Positions 43,669-50,100 of a DNA stretch of 50,100 nucleotides are shown here, piece by piece (position 1 is the first letter of the stretch; every line of letters starts with the position of its first letter). The position numbers were made by a program, and so were the translations under genes. The notes beneath the pieces were generated by a model that saw nothing but the letters and a program-made list of their open reading frames with translations, had not been told where the DNA came from and did not search any database. The stretch covers positions 1 through 50,100 of the forward strand of contig CAMWLE010000012.1 in assembly GCA_947175015.1 (NCBI GenBank), in the 5' to 3' direction. The stretch is from an uncultured bacterium (GTDB taxonomy: Bacteria > Bacillota > Clostridia > Lachnospirales > Lachnospiraceae).

Positions 43669-45055
43669 AGAAGAATTATATAGGGCGATTGGGGAATTGG
43701 ATGAGGCATTATTGGAGCGGAGCGAAAGAGCGTCTTCGGGGAAAAAAGGGCTACGCAGGCTGCTTTTGGCTGTTGCGTGCATGGGACTTCTTATCATGGG
43801 AGTACGGGAAACCATTGACAGATTAGATTTGTTCAGGATGGGATGCAGCACAATCGCAGGGACATTGGTGGACGGAGTGTATTATTATCGTGAGGGACAT
43901 AACGGACTTTGGCAGTATACCCCGGAGGATGGCAGCCGCAAGATTATCAGAGAATGGGATATGGATGGATGGCAGGTAAATACGTATGGTGTCTATTATT
44001 CTCAGGGACGTAGTCTCTATGTAAGGGAGCATGAAAGCGGAAAAAAGCGCTGTTTATTTAAGACTGGGTTCTGGGAGAGCAGTTTTATCAATTTTTCCCT
44101 TCAAGAAGATGGCAATGTGGTGGTATCAGTGCACAATACGCGCAAGAAAACCATTTATCAGGTTTTGTTGGACGGCGTTACCGGAGCGGTGTTGGAACAG
44201 GTGACGGATGTTCTGCCCTATCCAGGTTATGAAGGGTTGTTGTACAGTGAAGCGCATTTTCAGGTGGGAGACAGACAGATAACGCTTGTGCCCATGGAAG
44301 GGAAAAATGATTGTGATGTTATGGAAAATGGCGTGTCTTTGTTAAAAGAGGGAGAAAGTGTTAATTATTGGATGGGGACATATTATGGCGATAATCTGTT
44401 TCTGCGGTTCCGGGATGAGGAAAATCCCATGTTTGTCCATTATCTGGTGCTGCGTCCCGATGGCAATGACAGCGAATTGGTATCCATAGGGGGGATTCCG
44501 CTGACGGGAACCAATGATTATCTGTTCAGCAGTCTGGACCCCAGGGTATATGGAGGTGATACGGAACCAAAGGAACCGGACAGAGCATTCCAAGGTGATA
44601 TGGAAGCAGAGGAACCGGGAAAGGTAAGCGATGAGGAAGCAGAGAAACCGGGAAAGGTAAGCGAAAGCGATGAGGAAGCAGAGGAACCGGGAAAGGTAAG
44701 CGAAGATGATGCAGAGCCGGAGGGACAGGACAGAGTATCCCAAAGTGGTACAGAATCAGGGGAAGAGGACAGGGAAGATGGAGATGAGATAGAGTCTGTG
44801 GGGTATGCTTATGATACCGTATGGTGTATGGAAATTGCCACAGGAGAGTATTGGCAATTAGAGATAGAGATGGGAGATTTGACAGATAATTCTGCAGGAA
44901 GAAAGGTATTGGCGTATGACATGGAGACGGACGGAGAACTTTTATTCACCTGTGCACCCTGGCGCAGCGAGCAGATGTGTTGGCAGATTATCTATGATGA
45001 GGCGGGGCGTCCCAAGGCGCTGCGTCTGGTCAGCGGGGATATCAGAAAAGAGTGA
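43661..45055 (+). CDS. Membrane protein coupled to the sigma factor (probable anti-sigma or sensor)
   Basis: The protein starts at GTG 43661 (AGGAGG 9 bases upstream; ATG 43655 is too close to that site). The first 35 residues are a short helical cytoplasmic part; one membrane segment (about 33-50, LRRLLLAVACMGLLIMGV) follows, and the large remainder is outside. The outer part is rich in short beta-strand repeats (GVYYYREGHNGLWQYTPEDG, GVYYSQGRSLYVRE), as in DUF5050-like propellers. A Glu/Pro/Lys linker (EEAEEPGKVSE repeats, about residues 300-370) interrupts it. Overlap with the sigma gene suggests that it restrains the sigma factor until a surface signal arrives (inference). Confidence 0.65.
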   Translation: MNREELYRAIGELDEALLERSERASSGKKGLRRLLLAVACMGLLIMGVRETIDRLDLFRMGCSTIAGTLVDGVYYYREGHNGLWQYTPEDGSRKIIREWDMDGWQVNTYGVYYSQGRSLYVREHESGKKRCLFKTGFWESSFINFSLQEDGNVVVSVHNTRKKTIYQVLLDGVTGAVLEQVTDVLPYPGYEGLLYSEAHFQVGDRQITLVPMEGKNDCDVMENGVSLLKEGESVNYWMGTYYGDNLFLRFRDEENPMFVHYLVLRPDGNDSELVSIGGIPLTGTNDYLFSSLDPRVYGGDTEPKEPDRAFQGDMEAEEPGKVSDEEAEKPGKVSESDEEAEEPGKVSEDDAEPEGQDRVSQSGTESGEEDREDGDEIESVGYAYDTVWCMEIATGEYWQLEIEMGDLTDNSAGRKVLAYDMETDGELLFTCAPWRSEQMCWQIIYDEAGRPKALRLVSGDIRKE

Positions 45056-45110
45056 GTTAAGGTGCTTGTATCTACAAGTGTGACGCAATCTTGGGAAAAG
45101 CCGTTTTCAG

Positions 45111-45188
45111 ACACATCCCAAGGGCGATTCAGGCACGTCCCAGGGGCGATTCAGGCACGTCCCAGGGGCGATTCAGACACGTCCCAGG
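45111..45188. repeat. 22-bp intergenic tandem repeat, 3.5 units
   Basis: Units at 45111, 45133 and 45155 plus a partial at 45177 share CACGTCCCAGGGGCGATTCA. They fill the gap between the sigma-partner gene and the facing CmpB-like gene. No spacers are present, so this is not a CRISPR. Confidence 0.85.
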
Positions 45189-45243
45189 AACTGCGGCTGA
45201 AATATATCACGGAATCAGTGGGTCATAGGAAGTGCCATGCTTT

Positions 45244-46572
45244 TTATTCCACAATGACAGCATTAGGATAAATCCGTTCCATCCGCTCATCCTGGAAGCG
45301 TTCATCCAGGAATGCTTCCAGAGCATTTTCTGCCGGAGCGCCGCCCGGTGTGGTGTTTCGTTCCGTATATCGGGCCAATGCAAGGGATGAGAGGATCATA
45401 TTGAGGAGCATAAATACAATCATACAATTACACACTATTTTTCCTGTCCGGAAGGGCAGCTTTTCCACCAGATTGGATAGCCTTGGATAGATCACTTTCA
45501 ACCATACCACAGCGGCAATTCCCCAGAAGAAACAGTACAGCAGGTTAATACGTCCCCCCAGGTTAAAGGCAAAGCCGCTGTAATCCCAGAATACGGTTCC
45601 GAAGACCAGCTCGGTGAACACGCTGCAGACATATTCATAGACACCTCCTAACAGGGTACCTGCAACGAAGATATAGCGGTCACTTTTGTTGCGGTAACGG
45701 TAGAGGAAAAGGGTCAAAAGCGCACAACCCAATCCCCATACAATGCTGAAAGGCCCATATACCACACTGCTGCGGCTCATGAGGAGTCCGGTAGTGACAT
45801 AGCAGAAGATGGTCTCCGTGATATCTCCAAGGAAAGCGCCAATAAAAAACAGGGATACCAGTTTGTAGAAGCTGCACCCCTGGGCAAATACTTTTGCCTC
45901 CGGTTTCATAGGAGTGGCTTCTGTCATGATGACTTCCCCGGCAATTGAGGGAAATGATTTCTGCATACGTTTCCGGACAGCAATTGTCAGCTTGTTTTCC
46001 AATAGTTTTGAGGTCTGCTGCATTCCTTCGGACAGTTGCGAGAGTCGTTTCGCAGTAATTTTCATGCCAAGGATGGCCATGGCGGTTGTGACAAAGTCAA
46101 GAAGCAGCAGGAGAGCAAGAGCCCACTGGATGATCAGTGAAATCGGTCGGGGAATCATAGAGAATAGATCACACAAAAGCGGATTGACGAACAACATTGT
46201 CACCAATGCCAGCACACCCCAAAGCAAGGCATAGCGTATACATACGTAGCCGCTGAGATTATACTTCATCTGGGAGTAGTCCCATAATTTCTTCTTGAAA
46301 ATTCGCTCCATAATCATTCCGGTAGCGTATTCCAGCATGGTAGCCAGCAACAGGCCGCCTAAAAACAGAAAAAATGGATTTGCTGTCAGTTCCGGCAGGA
46401 ATATAGCAAAAAGAGTGGATGCAACACCATAAATGGGACAGAGCGGGCTGTTCACAAAACCTCTGTTTACGAATTTCCTGCGGCAGAAGGCAGAGTAACA
46501 TACTTCGATGCACCAGCCTGCAAATGAATAAACAAAAAATAACCAAACCAAATTAGTAAATGTGTATTCCAT
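45244..46572 (-). CDS. CmpB-type (PF06541-like) membrane protein with two tandem domains
   Basis: The 442-residue protein contains two related membrane domains. The first (about 5-130) has FAGWCIEVCYSAFCRRKFVN, CPIYGVAS, LEYATGMIMERIFKKKLWDY and NLSGYVCIRYALLWG. The second (about 240-390) has the matching order: GAFLGDITETIFCYVTTGLL, YGPFSIVWG, YEYVCSVFTELVFGTVFWDY and NLGGRINLLYCFFWG. The family is annotated as putative ABC-transporter permease, but no ATPase is adjacent and its role is unproven. A helical linker joins the halves. ATG 46572 follows AGAGGAA. Confidence 0.75.
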   Translation of the reverse strand: MEYTFTNLVWLFFVYSFAGWCIEVCYSAFCRRKFVNRGFVNSPLCPIYGVASTLFAIFLPELTANPFFLFLGGLLLATMLEYATGMIMERIFKKKLWDYSQMKYNLSGYVCIRYALLWGVLALVTMLFVNPLLCDLFSMIPRPISLIIQWALALLLLLDFVTTAMAILGMKITAKRLSQLSEGMQQTSKLLENKLTIAVRKRMQKSFPSIAGEVIMTEATPMKPEAKVFAQGCSFYKLVSLFFIGAFLGDITETIFCYVTTGLLMSRSSVVYGPFSIVWGLGCALLTLFLYRYRNKSDRYIFVAGTLLGGVYEYVCSVFTELVFGTVFWDYSGFAFNLGGRINLLYCFFWGIAAVVWLKVIYPRLSNLVEKLPFRTGKIVCNCMIVFMLLNMILSSLALARYTERNTTPGGAPAENALEAFLDERFQDERMERIYPNAVIVE

Positions 46573-46651
46573 TATTTCCTCTTTCTTACAGTATAGTCAT
46601 TAAGCTTGTCTGTTATGTCGAAATTGCTGTTTCTCACTCCGGCCATATCTG

Positions 46652-48556
46652 CTACAATATGCTCATGTGAAATTCGGTGTCCGTCATTTGCAGTCGGATG
46701 CGGTATAAATCGTGATCCCAAGCCATCTGAAGCCTCTGATCGGTGATTGGAAGTACTTCAACTGCTGCCAGTGAAGCGCCTGAAAACGTAAGCCTGGCGG
46801 TGCCGACCTGAATGGCATTTCCTGTTACACAAGGTTCCTCGTAAGTGATAAAGTTCAGAATCACATTCCGGCTGTCAGTACGGTCGGTCAAAGTGATGCA
46901 GTTGGTGGTTTTGTCCAGAACAACGCTTCTTCTATAAGAGCATGTCGGGGCATCGAGCGGATAGGCGCCTGACAGCTCCATAGAAATGGAAGATTTGCCG
47001 TTTTGGTTCATGGAGGTTACAACTTGTCTGGCACGATAGTCGGCGCCGGCGCGTTGATCCATGCCCTCTATGGTGGGTAGATTGTGATAACCGGATTGGA
47101 GGGTCCAAAGGCTGTATCTGTCGGCGGAGAACGTTTTCCGGGTATAACTTTCCACACCGATATCCACTAAAATAGGTTGTCCGTTTTTATAGAGTGTCAG
47201 ACTGCCCACATCATTATGATTGTGGCTGTCATTGTTATCACCGGCTTTGACAGCCAGGCTGAACATTTCATTTCGTGTCAGGAACAGCCCGACGCTTGGA
47301 TAATAGATATCCCGCTCCGCCTGAGGGATTGGTGCATCATAGGCAAGAAGCTCCTCGTAACAGAATATGGTCTGCAGGCGGTAAAAGAGGTTTAGCTGAT
47401 GGGATTCGTCCGCAAACAGCATATCCCTTGCAGCTCTGCAATCATCTGCGGCAAACTGCATCAGTGCAGGCTGTTTTGTGTGCTTGCCGAAAAGATATTC
47501 TCTGACACCGGCCCGGCCTGCAATGGGGGAACAATCTGCGAAATTGAAATAATATTTGTCATCCACATGCACATGAAAAATATAGGAAGCGATATTTTTC
47601 ACCTTTGTCCATTCCATCAGTTCGGTGAAAGCCCCTCCGGTTACCTGATTCAGCACATTTGCCGTCCCGTCCAGGCAGAGACCGGCATGGCGGTAGTATT
47701 GGGCACCTTCGTCACAGCAGCCGTCTTCGCCGTAATCTTTCAAGAAGTAATCACAGCTTGCGGCTGCTTTCTGGATCATTGCCCGCCCTGTTTCTTCCAT
47801 ATCATAGAGAGGATATTCTATGCCGCCTTGCATTTTCTTCTGTGTCTCGGCAGACAGGAAGAAGGTCAGAAGCACATTCTGGGTGCACCAGGGTGTCCAG
47901 TTACACATGGGTTCTGCCCCCCGCCCCATCCACCAGAAATGTTCCTTCAGGTACGGGGAGATAATACGCCGCTGCAGTTCGTAATCAATTCTTTTTAAAA
48001 TATAGGGGCTGACCATGTTGAGTTGTTCCGGCAGCAGATAGGAAATACAGGCAAGTCCGGCACCTGTTTCACAGGCAAATAAATCCAACACGGGACGGGT
48101 ACAGTCCGGAAGGATGAGTTGTTTCTGACTGCGTGCATAGGAATTATGGGGCGGAAGCTGCCAGGCACTTTCCTCACAGATAACAAAGATGCCGTTTATG
48201 ATATCATCCAGAAATCTTCCTTGGTATTCCACACATTCCGCCGCAACAAGCGAGTTCAATGCGTATCGTCTGGCAAAGTAAACATCTTCATAGGCAACCC
48301 GGTTCCCGGTGCGGCCAAAAGCCATAAAGTCAGTTGCATGGATGGGGGGATAGGAATATCCCAGGAAAGCTTCGCCCATGGAAATAACTTTCTGTTTCAG
48401 CCAGGAAGGGAGCTTGTCATATGCTTCCCGCTGTGATGCTGTGGGAAAGGGGCAAAAGGGCAGCAGCATTCCGCCCTTGGATAAGAAACTTTCTGCAGCT
48501 TCCAGAAAACGCATTTCTATATTTTCTTCTTGTGCTGTTTTTACTTGAGATGGCAT
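46652..48556 (-). CDS. Heparinase II/III-family protein
   Basis: The 634-residue protein has an alpha-helical toroid half (about 1-350) and a beta-sandwich half (about 370-634). The family core is visible: SPIAGRAGVREYLFG near the hinge and DNNDSHNHNDVGSLTLYKNG with its catalytic-region His/Asn, then PILVDIGVESYT. Such enzymes are lyases cleaving uronic-acid polysaccharides. No signal peptide is seen, so it may act inside the cell on imported oligosaccharides. No other polysaccharide gene surrounds it, so the substrate is open. ATG 48556 follows AGGAG. Confidence 0.8.
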   Translation of the reverse strand: MPSQVKTAQEENIEMRFLEAAESFLSKGGMLLPFCPFPTASQREAYDKLPSWLKQKVISMGEAFLGYSYPPIHATDFMAFGRTGNRVAYEDVYFARRYALNSLVAAECVEYQGRFLDDIINGIFVICEESAWQLPPHNSYARSQKQLILPDCTRPVLDLFACETGAGLACISYLLPEQLNMVSPYILKRIDYELQRRIISPYLKEHFWWMGRGAEPMCNWTPWCTQNVLLTFFLSAETQKKMQGGIEYPLYDMEETGRAMIQKAAASCDYFLKDYGEDGCCDEGAQYYRHAGLCLDGTANVLNQVTGGAFTELMEWTKVKNIASYIFHVHVDDKYYFNFADCSPIAGRAGVREYLFGKHTKQPALMQFAADDCRAARDMLFADESHQLNLFYRLQTIFCYEELLAYDAPIPQAERDIYYPSVGLFLTRNEMFSLAVKAGDNNDSHNHNDVGSLTLYKNGQPILVDIGVESYTRKTFSADRYSLWTLQSGYHNLPTIEGMDQRAGADYRARQVVTSMNQNGKSSISMELSGAYPLDAPTCSYRRSVVLDKTTNCITLTDRTDSRNVILNFITYEEPCVTGNAIQVGTARLTFSGASLAAVEVLPITDQRLQMAWDHDLYRIRLQMTDTEFHMSIL

Positions 48557-48621
48557 AACTTTTTCTCCTGAGGCCGGTGAACGAAAATGACATGATGGTT
48601 ATGGTGTGATTGTCCGGCTGT

Positions 48622-49362
48622 CTATAGCTTAAACTCTTCTTTTAACTGAAAATACCGCTCCGCTATCATGCCGCTGACATGGGTACCAAGGTTTTTCCTG
48701 ATATTTTTGTCCAATTCCTTCAGATAAATAGGTTCTCCAAAGTCGATAACAACAGTAGTTTTCTTAATCCATGGCAGGTGATCTTCAAAAACCCCGGCGG
48801 AATTTACAATGGTCATGGGAATTACAGGAACGCCGCCTTTTTCCGCAATTTTGAAACTGCCTTCATGGAAAGGCAGGAAGGTGTCGTTCACTTTGTTGCG
48901 GGTGCCTTCCGGGAAAATACACATGGATATTCCGTTTTTCACTTCTGCAGCACCGGTCAGAATGGTTTTCAAACCTTCTTTGATATTGTCCCTGTCCAGG
49001 AAGAGGCAGTGGATATTTCTCATCCAGGTACTTAACAGGGGCCATTTCCTCATCTCAGCCTTGGCAACATAACCGGTCACATTGGGAAATACAGGGCAGG
49101 TGAGTACAATATCGAAGTAGCTGCGGTGATTGCCTACAAACAGAGCCGCGCTGTCCGCAGGGATGTTTTCCGTTCCCCTGACAATGACTTTGGTGCCGGT
49201 GAAGAAAGCAATACAGCGAAACCCCCAGCTTACAATAGCTTTCGAGCTTCGAGCCTTCAGGCCGGGATTGCGTTTCCCGATAAGCCATTCAACCAAAAGA
49301 ACCGGAATTCCCAGAATAAGAAACAGGAGCAAATACGTTACTGCTAAAATCAGACGAATCAT
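48622..49362 (-). CDS. plsC: 1-acyl-sn-glycerol-3-phosphate acyltransferase
   Basis: PlsC adds the second fatty acid to lysophosphatidic acid at the membrane, giving phosphatidic acid. The 246-residue protein has an N-terminal membrane helix (about 5-25) and the four acyltransferase blocks: VGNHRSYFDIV (catalytic HX4D), CLFLDRDN, ICIFPEGTRNK-like CIFPEGTRNK, and VPVIPMTIV. ATG 49362 has AAGGA 11 bases upstream; ATG 49374 sits directly on that site. Confidence 0.88.
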   Translation of the reverse strand: MIRLILAVTYLLLFLILGIPVLLVEWLIGKRNPGLKARSSKAIVSWGFRCIAFFTGTKVIVRGTENIPADSAALFVGNHRSYFDIVLTCPVFPNVTGYVAKAEMRKWPLLSTWMRNIHCLFLDRDNIKEGLKTILTGAAEVKNGISMCIFPEGTRNKVNDTFLPFHEGSFKIAEKGGVPVIPMTIVNSAGVFEDHLPWIKKTTVVIDFGEPIYLKELDKNIRKNLGTHVSGMIAERYFQLKEEFKL

Positions 49363-49476
49363 AGTGTAGCACATCCTTTACATTGATATGAGTAGTTTTC
49401 ACATCCATATTTTAGCATAGAAAACGGAAGCTGTACATAGAATAAAATAAACAGTAAATATAAGAGAGGTTACCCA

Positions 49477-49902
49477 TTGAAAAAAATACGAATTGCCGTC
49501 AGAGCCTGTTTATGTGGAATTTTACTTGCCTGTGTATTGTCTCTCACCGGTTGCACTTTGCTCAGTGAAGAAAAAATCAAACTGCGGGATCTGGAATTTA
49601 CAGTGCTTGGAGAAGAGAAGATACCGGAGCAGTTGAAAACCATAATTGAAGAGAAGAAGAAAATGCCTTTTCAGATTACTTATACGGATAACGCCAATTT
49701 GTACATATGTATCGGTTACGGCGAACAAGAGACAGGCGGGTATAGTATAGCAGTCAATGAACTATACCTGACAGACACCAATATCTGTGTCAGCACCGAT
49801 CTCTTGGGGCCGGAGGCCTCCGAGAAGGGCAACAAAACGCCTTCTTACCCTTATATTGTTATCAAGACGGAATTCCTGGAACAGACAGTGACTTTTGAAT
49901 AG
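49477..49902 (+). CDS. PrcB-like lipoprotein
   Basis: The 141-residue protein starts at TTG 49477 (AGAGAGG upstream) with a lipoprotein signal whose lipobox is SLTGC (Cys near 26), so it should be anchored on the outer face of the membrane. The mature part shows LEFTVLGEEKIPEQLKTIIE and GGYSIAVNELYLTD, matching the pattern of protease-complex subunit PrcB-like proteins (NPPTGGYS-type strand). Their role in clostridia is not known. It stands alone, transcribed away from plsC. Confidence 0.65.
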   Translation: MKKIRIAVRACLCGILLACVLSLTGCTLLSEEKIKLRDLEFTVLGEEKIPEQLKTIIEEKKKMPFQITYTDNANLYICIGYGEQETGGYSIAVNELYLTDTNICVSTDLLGPEASEKGNKTPSYPYIVIKTEFLEQTVTFE

Positions 49903-49930
49903 ACATAACATTAAGATCTTCCAGGGCAGA

Positions 49931-50100
49931 ATGACTCTTTTGATAGTATGCGGCGACTGTAAACAAGTCGCCGCATACTGTGAAAGGACAAGATTAAAAG
50001 TTACTTTTCACACCCACGCCAGATTTGTGTCCAGGGAGGTTGAGAAATTTAAATCCGGGGAAAAGTATGTGAAGATGGAGGCGGATTATAAAAAGCTGCT
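49931..50100 (+). CDS. 5' part of an ORF running off the window, possibly transposase-like
   Basis: The frame from ATG 49931 is open to the window end. The later part (HARFVSREVEKFKSGEKYVK, then MEADYKKLL) is clearly protein-like and recalls the N-terminus of some clostridial transposases, but the match is from memory and weak. The beginning runs through a perfect palindrome (49945-49979), so translation may actually start later, for example at GTG 50027. Confidence 0.35.
   Translation, partial: MTLLIVCGDCKQVAAYCERTRLKVTFHTHARFVSREVEKFKSGEKYVKMEADYKKL
49945..49979. terminator. Perfect 14-bp palindrome after the lipoprotein gene
   Basis: AGTATGCGGCGACT pairs perfectly with AGTCGCCGCATACT across a 7-base loop. 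No T-run follows on either strand. It may end the lipoprotein transcript or be part of an insertion element's end. Confidence 0.45.

Overview
The window looks like a low-to-moderate GC Gram-positive anaerobe of the class Clostridia, most likely Lachnospiraceae. The clues are strong AGGAGG-type ribosome sites, frequent GTG/TTG starts, and the gene types: VanW-like protein, duplicated CmpB membrane protein, 7TM hybrid kinase, PrcB-like lipoprotein, BcrAB-type ABC module. This is inference from gene content; no rRNA or tRNA gene was seen.

Positions 1-10,700 are an accessory island made of broken pieces. At the left is the end of an unknown gene and an OmpR-type DNA-binding protein. An abrupt junction near 895 follows, after which only the C-terminal part of a type I restriction subunit (HsdR) remains. 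Next comes a DUF262/HNH (GmrSD-like) gene split by a frameshift. Facing it is a two-gene operon: a 912-residue SF1 helicase and an unrecognised partner whose 5' end carries an in-frame stop. The island ends with four genes typical of integrative elements: a sigma-like HTH protein, a DUF4406 protein, a PD-(D/E)XK-like protein and the N-terminal part of a primase.

Positions 10,870-20,700 are chromosomal: a membrane-anchored protein, a 34-residue membrane peptide, a VanW-family protein, then a likely operon of AIR-synthase-like protein, Lrp/AsnC regulator, aminotransferase and a single-ORF fusion of TrmL tRNA methyltransferase with a gamma-carbonic-anhydrase fold. Two exported proteins (one a papain-like protease) and a metallo-beta-lactamase-fold protein follow.

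Positions 21,000-32,800 hold signalling and metabolism: a hemerythrin/response-regulator fusion, a protein built on two unrelated repeat arrays, a 7TM hybrid histidine kinase, a GPH sugar transporter beside a GH2-derived protein lacking the catalytic core, spermidine synthase and a metallophosphoesterase. A possible three-way-junction RNA lies at 30,360-30,419.

Positions 33,000-42,600 centre on ABC transport: a response regulator, ABC ATPase, permease and kinase (antimicrobial-peptide-type sensing and efflux), then two exporter-type half transporters and the stump of a third. Pseudogenes lie in front of both blocks. Positions 42,800-50,100 carry an ECF sigma factor with a membrane partner, a duplicated CmpB protein, a heparinase II/III-like protein, PlsC acyltransferase, a PrcB-like lipoprotein and an ORF running off the edge.

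A theme of the whole window is short, degenerate tandem duplications (units about 22-65 bp) in both intergenic DNA and in-frame protein linkers (13.5, 14.6, 21.5, 23.2, 23.7, 29.1, 31.9, 34.8, 36.8, 44.6 and 45.1 kb).
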